Made by a program: the position numbers and the translations under genes. Below are positions 24,939 through 34,452 of a stretch of 64,000 nt of DNA, one piece after another (the stretch's first letter is position 1; each line of letters starts with the position of its first letter). The notes below the pieces were generated by a model. The model was not told the origin of the DNA. It saw only the letters and a program-made list of their open reading frames with translations, and ran no database searches. This stretch comes from Bifidobacterium actinocoloniiforme DSM 22766 (GTDB taxonomy: Bacteria; Actinomycetota; Actinomycetes; Actinomycetales; Bifidobacteriaceae): contig NZ_CP011786.1 of NCBI RefSeq assembly GCF_001263395.1, forward strand, positions 1,054,001-1,118,000, written 5' to 3'.

Positions 24939-27900
24939 GCTGCTACCGTTCTTTGAGTGCCATCGTGGCTCTCATATCTCTGATTGTCCTGGGGGGGGGG
25001 GGCAGTTTAGCACGACCCGCCCCAGCGCATGCAGACTCCGTATCCGACGCGCAAGGTTTCTCCCTCTCGCCAATCAAAGGCCCAGCGGAAGGTGGCAACG
25101 ACGTCGCTATTACACCGCCGTTCTCGACGTCAGTTAAGTTTAGAGACATTTATGTCGGCAGCATCCATACCGTAGCGGTGGACTCCAATGGAGACGTTTG
25201 GGCATGGGGCGCTGGAAATCTAGGACAATTGGGCAACGGTTCAACGAACGCTTCCAATAACCTGCCTGTTCGCGTTAGAGTTCCCAATGGAGTGAAGTTC
25301 ACATCCATTAGCGTCGGACTGTGGCATAACTTGGCGATCGGCACAGATGGACACACATATGCTTGGGGTTACAACGTTTATGGACAATTAGGAAATGATT
25401 CTTTCGACAACGCTTTGGAACCCCAAAAAGTGAAAACTCCCGGCAACGTAAAATTTGTTAGCGTAAGCGCAGGTGGAACATCCTCTTTAGCCATCGGGGA
25501 CGATGGGAATGCCTATGCGTGGGGTTTTAATAATAGCGGGCAGCTCGGGGATGGCACGATTACAAACCGCAATACACCTACCCCTGTCAATACTTCTGCG
25601 AAATTCGCTTCTATCAGCATGGGCGGTCGACACGCTTTAGCAATCGGAACCGACGGCAAAATGTACGCCTGGGGCGATAACTCCTATGGAGAACTAGGAA
25701 ACGGGACTCCCGGGACTAGCCAACGCACCCCAATCGCTATCGAAAACGCGCCGAAGTTTAATACCGTTAAAGCTGGCGGCACCGACAGATGGGGCGGTAG
25801 TTCATACGATTTTTCCCTTGGCATAGGTAAAGACGGCACAACTTACGCATGGGGGTATAACGGCGCAGGCCAATTGGGCATAGGTTCCACAGACGATAAG
25901 TCAGTACCTACGCCGGTGAACCCTCCTTTAAAGTTCTCAGCAATGAGTCCTGGCGCGTATCATGCTCTAGCTCTCACCAATGATGGCGATGCTTACGGGT
26001 GGGGCCAAAATAGTAGTATCATACCAACGTTTGAAAGTGCTGGAAACATCGGAGATGGGTCACGTGTGGATCGGCATAGCCCAGTTGCCGTTCAGAAGCC
26101 AGATAATGTTTCGCCGGATTTCAAGTTCGTTAGCATAAGCGCTGGTTGGTCTTCGTCTGCGGCAATAGGAAACGATGGGAACGCTTACGCATGGGGGACA
26201 AACACATCTGGGCAATTGGGAGATGGGACAAACACCCTGCGACTTCAACCTGTTCGCGTAGCCAAACCTAAAATCGCAGTCACTAGCGTCAGCTTCGATG
26301 GCATTAACGCGGGGACGATTACCCACGATCCGGCTACGGATTTATTCCATGTCAATGCGCCTCAGCACACGTCCCCCGGGAAGATACAGGTGCGGGTGGA
26401 ATGGACAGTGAACGGACAGGCTCAGACGGCGGCTGTGCTGGATTATGAGTATATGGCTTCGTATTCGGTGAGCTTTGACATGGCTGGGGCACCGGTCACG
26501 CCGCCAGCGCAGCAGCATGTGATGGATGGGCAGAAAGCTTCTTGGCCCACGGATGATCTCAAGTGGGACGGACACTGGTTTGGGGGCTGGGAACTCAATG
26601 GGAATGCCTACGACTTTACCCAGCCGGTAACCAACAACATTACGCTCAAGGCCCGGTGGGATTCGTATACGTTCACTATTTCACCAGTCAAGGGGCCCAG
26701 CACAGGCGGCGCACACGTTACCGTGACGCCCCCGGCTTTCGACGCAACGCTGACGCAGGTGAGCGCAGGCTGGTACCACTCGCTGGGCTTGGGGCGCGAC
26801 GGGAAGGTCTACGCCTGGGGGCGCAACGATGCCGGACAGCTGGGCGACGGCACGACCAGCAACCGTACTTCGCCGGTCGCAGTGCATATGCCAGGCGGCA
26901 TGAAGTTCACACAGGTCGTGGCCGGGCCGAACGACTCCTTCGCCCTGGCCGCCAATGGCTTCCTCTACGCCTGGGGTTGGAACAGCAAAGGGCAGCTGGG
27001 CAACGGGAATACGGTGGACCAGTCCACGCCCGTGATAGTACCGGTGCCCGAAGGGTCTACCAAGTACACGAAAATCATTCCCGGCCGCGAGCACACCTTC
27101 GCTGTGACCGACACTGGGGTCCTTTATGCTTGGGGCGGTAACGACCAAGGGCAGCTGGGCATAGGCACGGTTTACAACTCGCCGACACCCGTCAAGGTCG
27201 AGTTGCCGTCTGGTGTCACAGGTTTTACGCAGATTAGCGCAGGAAACGCGCACACGGTGGCCATCAGCTCTACAGGACAGGCCTACAGCTGGGGTTCGAA
27301 CGGTTACGGCCAGCTGGGTTCGACAGCCGTTACAGTCGGCGGGCGGTCCTTGTTGCCGGTCGCGGTCACTGCGCCCAGCGGGGTGTCAGGCTTCAAACAG
27401 GTGGTGGCCAGCAACGACTGGAGCCTGGGCATCAGCTCAAGCGGCCGCATCTACACCTGGGGCTGCAACAGCGCCAACCAGCTGGGTAACGGCAACGGCG
27501 CCAACCAGAGCGCGCCAGTAGCGCCTACGCTGCCAACCGGCCTCAGCTTCGACCAAGTGAACGTAGTAGGGGACAGCGCGGTGGCGCTCGCCAACTCCGG
27601 CGCGGCCTGGGCCTGGGGCGACAACCAATACGGACAGCTCGGCAACGGCAATCAAAGCAACCAGTCCAGACCGGTGTCAATCAACCCACCCAGCGGTGTT
27701 ACCTATGCCAAAGTGACGGTCGGCAAGCAGCACAGCCTGGCCATAGACACCACTGGCAAGGCCTGGGCCTGGGGCGACAACCAGTACGGGCAGCTCGGCA
27801 ACAGCGCTGGCGGGTCGGCCGGGAACCTAAGCCTGACCGCAGTGGTGATGACACAGCCAAAGCTGGTCATCACCAAAGTGCAGTTTGACGGCACTGCCGG

Positions 27901-28222
27901 CACAGCGCTGACCGCCAACTCTAACGGCACCTGGGGCGTCGATACGCCCGCCCACGTTGAAGGTCCCGTGACCGTGACCATCTCCTGGAGCCTGGCGAGT
28001 GCGCCGCAAACCGACTACAAAATCAACTCCTACACCTATTTCACTGCGTTCACGCTACCCAAGGCCGGAACGGCGCCCCTGCAGCTACTGACCGGGAAAA
28101 CGCTGCTTCTGGTGAGCGCGCTGGCGGCTGGCTGCTGCGGAGGGTATCAGAATGCTCGACGGAAGCAATCGCGCCGCAAACCGGAGCACAGCAGCAAAAA
28201 CGGGGTCGCTCGCATCGGCTGA
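24935..28222 (+). CDS. Sortase-anchored surface protein with two RCC1 propellers and poly-G signal peptide
   Basis: 1095 residues. Signal peptide 1-33, containing a 12-G DNA tract that encodes LGGGGS. Module 1: an IPT-like strand (FSLSPIKGPAEGG), seven RCC1 repeats with the xxYAWGxNxxGQLGxG core (about 55-440), then a beta domain (about 443-510). A Listeria/InlB-type B repeat follows (about 513-577, ending ITLKARW). Module 2 repeats the order: IPT-like, seven RCC1 repeats (about 595-980), same beta domain. The C-terminus has LPKAG at about 1041, a hydrophobic helix and a basic tail, a sortase anchor. Module 1 DNA is visibly AT-richer than module 2. Probably an adhesin or host-interaction protein (inference). 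No sortase gene in the window. Confidence 0.85.
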   Translation: MRCYRSLSAIVALISLIVLGGGGSLARPAPAHADSVSDAQGFSLSPIKGPAEGGNDVAITPPFSTSVKFRDIYVGSIHTVAVDSNGDVWAWGAGNLGQLGNGSTNASNNLPVRVRVPNGVKFTSISVGLWHNLAIGTDGHTYAWGYNVYGQLGNDSFDNALEPQKVKTPGNVKFVSVSAGGTSSLAIGDDGNAYAWGFNNSGQLGDGTITNRNTPTPVNTSAKFASISMGGRHALAIGTDGKMYAWGDNSYGELGNGTPGTSQRTPIAIENAPKFNTVKAGGTDRWGGSSYDFSLGIGKDGTTYAWGYNGAGQLGIGSTDDKSVPTPVNPPLKFSAMSPGAYHALALTNDGDAYGWGQNSSIIPTFESAGNIGDGSRVDRHSPVAVQKPDNVSPDFKFVSISAGWSSSAAIGNDGNAYAWGTNTSGQLGDGTNTLRLQPVRVAKPKIAVTSVSFDGINAGTITHDPATDLFHVNAPQHTSPGKIQVRVEWTVNGQAQTAAVLDYEYMASYSVSFDMAGAPVTPPAQQHVMDGQKASWPTDDLKWDGHWFGGWELNGNAYDFTQPVTNNITLKARWDSYTFTISPVKGPSTGGAHVTVTPPAFDATLTQVSAGWYHSLGLGRDGKVYAWGRNDAGQLGDGTTSNRTSPVAVHMPGGMKFTQVVAGPNDSFALAANGFLYAWGWNSKGQLGNGNTVDQSTPVIVPVPEGSTKYTKIIPGREHTFAVTDTGVLYAWGGNDQGQLGIGTVYNSPTPVKVELPSGVTGFTQISAGNAHTVAISSTGQAYSWGSNGYGQLGSTAVTVGGRSLLPVAVTAPSGVSGFKQVVASNDWSLGISSSGRIYTWGCNSANQLGNGNGANQSAPVAPTLPTGLSFDQVNVVGDSAVALANSGAAWAWGDNQYGQLGNGNQSNQSRPVSINPPSGVTYAKVTVGKQHSLAIDTTGKAWAWGDNQYGQLGNSAGGSAGNLSLTAVVMTQPKLVITKVQFDGTAGTALTANSNGTWGVDTPAHVEGPVTVTISWSLASAPQTDYKINSYTYFTAFTLPKAGTAPLQLLTGKTLLLVSALAAGCCGGYQNARRKQSRRKPEHSSKNGVARIG
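24991..25002 (+). repeat. Poly-G tract (12 G) in the signal peptide coding region
   Basis: Twelve consecutive G lie 56 bp inside the gene. Losing one G leads to a TAG within three codons of the tract; gaining one shifts into a frame that stops about 45 codons later. This is the layout of a slipped-strand phase-variation locus. In this sequence the frame is ON. Confidence 0.85.
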
Positions 28223-28382
28223 GCGAAGGCTCGTGCGGAGACGACGACACCCGCTGATGCCTACCGATTCCACCCGGGCCAGCACATTCGACCACCTTGC
28301 TCTCGGCGGGCTTGCGCTTCGAGCGGCTTGAAGGTCTAGCCTGAGGCCAGCGCGCACAGGTAGCGCGGAAAGGTAGGCTCTG

Positions 28383-29129
28383 ATGAGCATTGAGAACAAG
28401 GTAGTCCTGATTACCGGCGCATCCTCGGGAATTGGCGAGGCGAGCGCCCGCCTGCTGGCCTCACGGGGGGCAAAGGTAGTGCTCGGGGCTCGGCGGGATG
28501 ACAGGCTCCGGCAGATAGCGGAAGGCATCGAGGAAGACGGCGGCCAGGCTGCCTGGCGGAAGTTGGATGTGACCGACCCACAGCAGAATAAGGATTTCGT
28601 GGCCTTCGCCAAGGAGCGTTACGGCCAGGTGGACGTGATGTTCCTGAACGCCGGTCTCATGCCCTCCTCCCCTCTCTCTGCCCTCAAGACGGACGAGTGG
28701 GACCGGATGGTGGACGTGAACCTCAAGGGGGTGCTCCACGGCATCGCCGCGGCCCTGCCGGAGTTCACGGCGCAAAAATCGGGGCAGTTCATCACTACTT
28801 CATCTGTGGCAGGGCTGAAGGCGTACCCCAACGGCGCTGTCTACGGAGCCACCAAGTGGGCTGTCCGCGAACTGATGGAAGTCCTGCGCATGGAATCGGC
28901 CATGGAGGGCACCCACATCCGCACGGCCACCATCTACCCGGCGGCCATCCAGACCGAGCTGCTCAACACCATTACCGATAAGGGCGCCAAAGAAGCCATG
29001 AACCAGACCTATGACTCCTACCAGATCACGCCCGACCGCGTGGCCTCCGTAGTGGCCTTCGCCATCGATCAGCCCGAGGACACCAACGTCTCGGAATTCA
29101 CGATTGGCCCCACCATCCAGCCCTGGTGA
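28383..29129 (+). CDS. Short-chain dehydrogenase/reductase
   Basis: 248-residue classical SDR: NAD(P) motif TGASSGIG at 11-18, LNAGL, the catalytic Ser in TTSSVAG, and YGATK as the catalytic Tyr-Lys pair. The substrate is unknown; relatives act on small alcohols or serine-like compounds. 160 bp after the surface protein gene, same strand, with its own ribosome site (GGTAGGCTCTG is weak). Confidence 0.88.
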   Translation: MSIENKVVLITGASSGIGEASARLLASRGAKVVLGARRDDRLRQIAEGIEEDGGQAAWRKLDVTDPQQNKDFVAFAKERYGQVDVMFLNAGLMPSSPLSALKTDEWDRMVDVNLKGVLHGIAAALPEFTAQKSGQFITTSSVAGLKAYPNGAVYGATKWAVRELMEVLRMESAMEGTHIRTATIYPAAIQTELLNTITDKGAKEAMNQTYDSYQITPDRVASVVAFAIDQPEDTNVSEFTIGPTIQPW

Positions 29130-29173
29130 AGGCGGACGGCGAAAGTAAACCGGAACGTTAACCACGAGCCCGG

Positions 29174-29219
29174 GAGCCGGCGCGATACCGTCAGGTTGCA
29201 TCGCACCGGCTCGATTTTT
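29174..29219 (+). terminator. Terminator after the SDR gene
   Basis: GAGCCGG-CGCGAT pairs with ATCGC-A-CCGGCTC, followed by GATTTTT; between converging genes. Confidence 0.7.
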
Positions 29220-29317
29220 CATACCCCGACAGGCGCTGGTGGAACAGCGGTCATTGGCGCCGTTGCGTTTCCCGCCCCAACATCAGCAATAAGCCATGCC
29301 CTCCCTGCAGGGGTGAC

Positions 29318-30220
29318 CTACTTAACCCAGAGCTCGGAATCGAGGGGCCACTCGTTGGGGACGCAACCGTGCAGGCCCATAGACTGCTCCAGCATGAGAG
29401 GGGCGGGCTGGCCAGGGCCGGCGCAGGCCTGCTCGTTGTCAATGTGGCCCAGGCGATGGCCTACCTCGTGATTGATGACCATGATCCGGTAGCGGGCCAT
29501 GTCACCGCCCGAGCCCAGCCAGTAGTCGGTACCGCCGTTCCAACGGTCCTTGTTGATGATGACCTGATTGCCCACCCGGCAGCTGTACAGCGAAGAGCAG
29601 CCCAAAGCGAACGTGCGCATGTATTGGGCCTCAGACAGGATCAAGGTCATGTCGCAGGAACCCTGGGAGCCTTGCACGAAGGTAGTCCCAGCCCTCGGCC
29701 AGCCTCGAGGATCGTTCAGGCTAAGGAAAATGGTCCTCTCAAAAGCGGCCGTATCGCCGACCTGCCCTTTACCGGCCACGCAGTAAGTAAGCCGACGCGG
29801 GGGTTTGCCGGACGCCGCGGCCGTTGCTTCCGCCACGGAAAGTACCGACGCCCGATTCGGCTCACCTAGTGGGGCGGCGGGACTGGCGGTAGGCTTGCCG
29901 CCAGGCTTGGGCTGTACACGCACGGGTCGGGCGCTGACACTGGCCGAGGGACTTGGACCCGGATGGGAGAACCGGCGGGCTGAGACGCCCAGGGCCACAA
30001 TAATGCAGAGGACGAGCAGCGCGCAGAGGGTGGTCAAGACCCAGCGGCGTATTCGGAAAATGCGCTCCCGCTGAGAGTCGGAAACCTTGACGGCACTACC
30101 TGGGCGCAGGACTTCCAGAAGCGACCGGCAACCAGTGAGGAAGGTGCGGAGCCAGTTCGCCGGGCGGTTACCGTGCCCCGCTCCACCTCGGCGATTCGCC
30201 CCTCCTGATCGTGCTCCCAT
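29318..30220 (-). CDS. DUF3152 membrane-anchored zinc-metalloprotease-like protein
   Basis: 300 residues: a basic cytosolic N-terminus of about 58, one membrane helix (VLTTLCALLVLCIIVALGV), a Pro/Ser-rich linker, then an extracellular DUF3152 domain. The domain has VINHEVGHRLGH, an HExGHxxGH-type zinc site, and paired Cys (GSCDMT, LGCSSLYSC, QACAGPG, GLHGCVPN) that could form disulfides. It fits the actinobacterial DUF3152 family, predicted secreted metallopeptidases with unknown targets. Confidence 0.8.
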   Translation of the reverse strand: MGARSGGANRRGGAGHGNRPANWLRTFLTGCRSLLEVLRPGSAVKVSDSQRERIFRIRRWVLTTLCALLVLCIIVALGVSARRFSHPGPSPSASVSARPVRVQPKPGGKPTASPAAPLGEPNRASVLSVAEATAAASGKPPRRLTYCVAGKGQVGDTAAFERTIFLSLNDPRGWPRAGTTFVQGSQGSCDMTLILSEAQYMRTFALGCSSLYSCRVGNQVIINKDRWNGGTDYWLGSGGDMARYRIMVINHEVGHRLGHIDNEQACAGPGQPAPLMLEQSMGLHGCVPNEWPLDSELWVK

Positions 30221-30452
30221 CCCATGCCCCTCTCCAACTCGACTGCTTCAATGCGTCCGAGCGCACAACATCATTATCTTGTCGAGTCCTGACACATCAC
30301 AGCCCCGAACCACCCTCGCAACCGCCCATCAGCCCGCCAAGCGCCCATGCCGCGACGAACAGGCCCCAGCGTACACTACGGAAGCAGCCGCCGAGCGCGA
30401 TACGGCGGGAGCCGCACGCACACCAACCACATGGATACGGAAGAGCACTCGT

Positions 30453-31640
30453 ATGAAGAAAAGCCTGATAGCGCTGGCCGCCGGAGCCTTCGCCCTGGGA
30501 GCCGCCGAATTCGTGATGATGGGCATCCTGCCGCAGACCGCGCAAGCCATGAATGTCTCAATCCCCCAAGCAGGGCGGTTCATCTCAGCTTATGCGATTG
30601 GGGTGTGCGTGGGCGCGCTGATGCTGGTCTTCGGCCGCAAAACCCCGCCCAAGCGCCTAATCATCCTCTTTCTGGCACTGATTGTGATTGGCAACGGCTG
30701 CTCGGCCTTGTCCACGAGCGCGATCGCACTGACCATGTCTCGATTCATCGCCGGGTTGCCCCACGGCGCCTTCTTCGGGACCGCCGCCTACATCGCCAAG
30801 TCGACCGCCCGCCCCGACAAGCAAGCCCAGGCCGTAGCGGTCACCATCACCGGCCAGACCCTGGCGAACATGTTGGGCGTGCCCGGGGGCACCCTGCTGG
30901 CCGAATACCTGTCTTGGCGCGCGGCGTTCGCTTTCCTGGCGGTCTGGGGCGCAGCGACCATCCTGCTGTCCTTGCGTTGGCTCCCCAACCTGCCCCCTGT
31001 GCCGGATTCGGGCCTACGCGGCCAGTTCCACTTCCTGAAGCGCCGGGGTCCTTGGGTCATCCTGCTAGCCGTGTTCACTGGCAATGCCGGCCTGTTCTGC
31101 TGGTGGAGCTACGTCTCCCCCTGGCTGACCCAGGCTGGTGGATGGTCGTCCAGCGCCCTCTCCGCTCTGATGGTACTGGCAGGCTTCGGCATGGTAGTCG
31201 GCGGCCTGGCGGGAGGCGCCCTCTGCGACCGCTGGCGGCACGCCGGTACCGCCGCCCTGGGGCAGACCATCTCCTTCCTGGGCCTGGTCGCCATCTTCCT
31301 GATTCCAGGGTCCAAATTGGGCTCAGCGATCCTTACCTTCTGGGTGGCGTTCGGCCTCTTCTTCGTCTCCACCCCCCAGCAAATCCTCATGGTCGATGCC
31401 GGTCAGGGCGGTGGCGAGCTTATTGGCGGCGCCACCATCCAGGTGGCCTTCAACCTGGGCAACGCTGTTGGCTCGATGCTGGGAGGCGCAGCGCTCTCCG
31501 CCACCGGCATGGACTACCGCTTCCCGGCCCTGACCGGTGCGCCCCTGGCCCTGGCCGCAGCCCTCTTACTGCTCTTCTACTCCCACCGCCTGGAGACCAA
31601 GACCGATGCGGTCGATAGGCTGCAGGTGGTCAAGGTTTGA
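30453..31640 (+). CDS. MFS transporter, DHA1/AraJ type
   Basis: 395 residues, twelve predicted membrane helices. The N-terminus MKKSLIALAAGAFALGAAEF and the loop FGRKTPPKRLI match the sugar-efflux/drug-efflux AraJ-YdhP group. Start ATG at 30453; the open frame runs far upstream but crosses the DUF3152 promoter. Substrate unknown. Sixteen bases later begins the TPR-DUF4037 gene, so the two could be co-transcribed. Confidence 0.85.
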   Translation: MKKSLIALAAGAFALGAAEFVMMGILPQTAQAMNVSIPQAGRFISAYAIGVCVGALMLVFGRKTPPKRLIILFLALIVIGNGCSALSTSAIALTMSRFIAGLPHGAFFGTAAYIAKSTARPDKQAQAVAVTITGQTLANMLGVPGGTLLAEYLSWRAAFAFLAVWGAATILLSLRWLPNLPPVPDSGLRGQFHFLKRRGPWVILLAVFTGNAGLFCWWSYVSPWLTQAGGWSSSALSALMVLAGFGMVVGGLAGGALCDRWRHAGTAALGQTISFLGLVAIFLIPGSKLGSAILTFWVAFGLFFVSTPQQILMVDAGQGGGELIGGATIQVAFNLGNAVGSMLGGAALSATGMDYRFPALTGAPLALAAALLLLFYSHRLETKTDAVDRLQVVKV

Positions 31641-31655
31641 GCGTAGTCTTGGCGC

Positions 31656-33698
31656 ATGGAAGACTTGGACGATGACGGCAAGAACAGTGGGCCTTTGAAG
31701 GGTTCGCCTACATATATGCGCCAGAACGGGTCCTTTGACAGCGGGCGGTTCATACAGGGCTTGGATGCGATTTTCGACTCGGATAGGTCCAATGACGACG
31801 CGGAATGCTACCTCCTGCAGGCACTTGCGGACGCCGAGCAAGCTGACGACCAGGCCGGACAGCTCACAGTGCTCAACGAGGTGATCGGCTACTACCGGTC
31901 ACGGGGACGGCACGAGGACGGCCTACCCATGATTGAGCGATCGCTCGATTTAGCTCGCCACATGGGCCTGGAAGGCACCGAAGCCTGGACCACTACGCTA
32001 ATCAACGCAGCCACCGGAATGCGCGCCGCCAGCCGCTATGAGCGAGCCGAAAAGCTCTACAAGCAGGCCCTGGCTTCAGCCGAGAGGACGCTGAAACCGG
32101 ACGACCGGCGCCTGGCCGCACTGCACAACAACCTCTCCATGCTCTACAGTGACACAGGGCGCGGCGACCAGGGCGTGCAAGAACTTCAGAAAGCCCTATC
32201 CATCGTGACCGCCTCCTCCACCGACCCGGATGCGGACCTGGACGTGGCGTCCACCCACACCAACCTGGCCCTGGCCCTGCTGGACCTGCCAGCCGACGAC
32301 GACCAGGGCGAGCGCGAACAGGTCCTCGCTCAAGCGATGGCACACGCCTCCAAGGCGCTCGACATCTACCGGGTCGGCCACTTGGAAGCCAACCCGCACT
32401 TCGCCTCAGCGCTGGCGGGCTATGGGCAGGCCTGCTTCGCGAGCGGCCAATACGGGCGGGCTGCGGGCGCTTACCAGCAGGCCCTGGGCATCATCGCCCG
32501 CGACTATGGCGAGGCCAGCGACTCCTACCGCATCACCCAGGAGAACTTGAGTCAAGCCCTCCAAGCCGCCAAGCAGGCTGGGCAGGAAATCCAAGGGCCA
32601 GACAAGGAAGCCGGGGCCGACGGCGAGGGTTCAGACCCCGGTACGGGCGCGGACGCTAGCACGAACAAGCACAGCGAGCGCCCGCCCATGAGCGGCTTGA
32701 AACTGGCGCGCGCTTACTGGGAGCAGTGCGGCAAGCCGATGATCGAAGCCAAATACCCCCAGTATGCAGGCCGAATCGCTGCTGGATTAGTGGGGCATGG
32801 CTCCGAATGCTACGGCTTCGACGATGCGATTTCTCGGGATCACGACTTTGGCCCCGGCTTTTGCCTGTGGTTGACCGCCGAGGACTACGCGGCGATCGGT
32901 GAACAGCTCCAAGCCGATTACGAAGCCCTCCCCCAGGAGTTCATGGGCTACGGCCCGCGCGAGCGCAGCGTGCGCGCCCGGGGCGAGGCCAAGCGGGTGG
33001 GCGTCTTCGAGATAGGCGACTTCTTCGAGTCAATCACTGGTTACCGGCAGGCCCCGGACGAAGATAAGCCGCACGAATGGCTTTTGCTGGACGAAGCCAC
33101 GCTAGCGGCCGCCACCAACGGCGAGATCTTCTCTGACCCTTTGGGCGCCTTACTGAGCACCCGGCAAGGTTTTCAATCCATGCCGGACGACGTGCGATTC
33201 GCCCTGATCTCGCGCCGTTTGGGGATGATCAGCCAGGCCGGCCAATACAACCTGCAACGCAGTCTGGAGCGCGGGGATGGCGCAGCCGCTTGGCTGGCGG
33301 TCGACGAGTTCGCGAAAGCCGTGGCTTCTCTGGTCTTTCTGATCAACAATCCACTGACCGTAGGCTACCTGCCCTACTACAAATGGACGTTCGCCGCACT
33401 CCGCCAGCTGAGTGGCCGGGTGGCGACCCGTCTGAGCCCGGTGGCGGGGGAACTGGAATCCATCCTGCGCTTGTCCTCGGCCGCCTGCTTCGGCGGCGCG
33501 GGCTTCGGCGAAGGGGGTAAGGGGGCGGCCCCAGCCGCCGAGCGCCTGACCGGGCAGGTTGAAACCGTCTGCCAGCAAATTCTCCAAGAGCTCCGAGCCG
33601 AGGGGCTGACCAACTCGAGCGAGGGCTTCTTGGAGTGGCAACGGCCTTATATCGAGGCGCATATCAGCAGCCAAGACCCCGTCCTCCACAGCATTTGA
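31656..33698 (+). CDS. TPR protein with DUF4037 nucleotidyltransferase-like domain
   Basis: 680 residues. The N-terminal half (about 50-310) holds TPR-like helix pairs (YERAEKLYKQALASAER, YGRAAGAYQQALGII). An acidic linker at about 310-345 follows. The DUF4037 half starts LKLARAYWEQCGKPMI and carries the minimal nucleotidyltransferase pattern GSECYGFDDAISRDHDFG at about 383-400, with its Asp-x-Asp pair. A helical C-terminal region follows. Activity and substrate are unknown. The DUF4125 gene lies 42 bp downstream. I recall the two families as neighbours in other genomes. Confidence 0.75.
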   Translation: MEDLDDDGKNSGPLKGSPTYMRQNGSFDSGRFIQGLDAIFDSDRSNDDAECYLLQALADAEQADDQAGQLTVLNEVIGYYRSRGRHEDGLPMIERSLDLARHMGLEGTEAWTTTLINAATGMRAASRYERAEKLYKQALASAERTLKPDDRRLAALHNNLSMLYSDTGRGDQGVQELQKALSIVTASSTDPDADLDVASTHTNLALALLDLPADDDQGEREQVLAQAMAHASKALDIYRVGHLEANPHFASALAGYGQACFASGQYGRAAGAYQQALGIIARDYGEASDSYRITQENLSQALQAAKQAGQEIQGPDKEAGADGEGSDPGTGADASTNKHSERPPMSGLKLARAYWEQCGKPMIEAKYPQYAGRIAAGLVGHGSECYGFDDAISRDHDFGPGFCLWLTAEDYAAIGEQLQADYEALPQEFMGYGPRERSVRARGEAKRVGVFEIGDFFESITGYRQAPDEDKPHEWLLLDEATLAAATNGEIFSDPLGALLSTRQGFQSMPDDVRFALISRRLGMISQAGQYNLQRSLERGDGAAAWLAVDEFAKAVASLVFLINNPLTVGYLPYYKWTFAALRQLSGRVATRLSPVAGELESILRLSSAACFGGAGFGEGGKGAAPAAERLTGQVETVCQQILQELRAEGLTNSSEGFLEWQRPYIEAHISSQDPVLHSI

Positions 33699-33740
33699 AT
33701 CATGACGGGGGCAAGTATCAGCCGAAATCGAGGGGATTAG

Positions 33741-34397
33741 ATGAGCGAACGAGCATACAGCGAGCTGAGCGACGACGACCTGCGCGAGCGAATCGTCAAG
33801 CACGAGTGGGACCAATTCCAGCAGGTGGATAATGAGGGCGGCCGGGCCAACTGCCAGGGCAACTGGCCCACGTTCCACCAGATGCGCCTCAGTCAGTTCT
33901 CGGTCTGGCCGCGCGAGCTGCTGGAGAGCTACGCGGACGACCTTGACCGGGCGGACGCGGAGGCCCGTAACCTGCTGACCGAAAAGTACGGCCGGATGAT
34001 GGAGTCCACCGCGCCCGAGGACTACCGGCGCGACATCGCCCCCTACCTGCCCAAGTTGGGCTTGGAACGTCAAGAGCGCCAGGAGCGAGTCATCCGTCAG
34101 CAAGTGGCCTGGGCCAAGGACTTCCGCGACCGCTACCCCACGCTGGGCCAGGAGATGCGGAGGCTGCGAACAGCCGATGACACCGCCCAGGACACGTCAT
34201 TCGAGACCTATCTGCGCGGCGAACTGTCCACCTACTCGCTGAAGACCTTGGGATTGTACGAGAAGATGGTCCTATTCACAGCCAGCCAGCGACGCAATCT
34301 GACCGAAGAGACCTTGTTGGCGACGGTCAAGATGGCCGGCTACCCGGACCTGGACCAGGCTGAGGCCGCGCAACGCAAGGCCACGCCCACCGCCTGA
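33741..34397 (+). CDS. DUF4125 protein
   Basis: 218 residues, soluble and mostly helical. Diagnostic stretches: IVKHEWDQFQQVDNEGGRANCQ, TFHQMRLSQFSVW and NLLTEKYGRMMESTAPEDY, which match the DUF4125 family. No membrane helix, signal or known catalytic motif, and no HEPN RxxxxH motif. Closely linked to the DUF4037 protein, so probably its partner (inference). Confidence 0.75.
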   Translation: MSERAYSELSDDDLRERIVKHEWDQFQQVDNEGGRANCQGNWPTFHQMRLSQFSVWPRELLESYADDLDRADAEARNLLTEKYGRMMESTAPEDYRRDIAPYLPKLGLERQERQERVIRQQVAWAKDFRDRYPTLGQEMRRLRTADDTAQDTSFETYLRGELSTYSLKTLGLYEKMVLFTASQRRNLTEETLLATVKMAGYPDLDQAEAAQRKATPTA

Positions 34398-34452
34398 CGC
34401 GGGAGAGGACCGCGGAAAAAGGCAGGGCCACCCCTTGTGCCACAGTTAGTTC

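Noticed and set aside
30087-30452. 122-codon N-terminal extension of the MFS gene
   Set aside because: Overlaps the DUF3152 gene and its promoter; MFS proteins start at the ATG at 30453.
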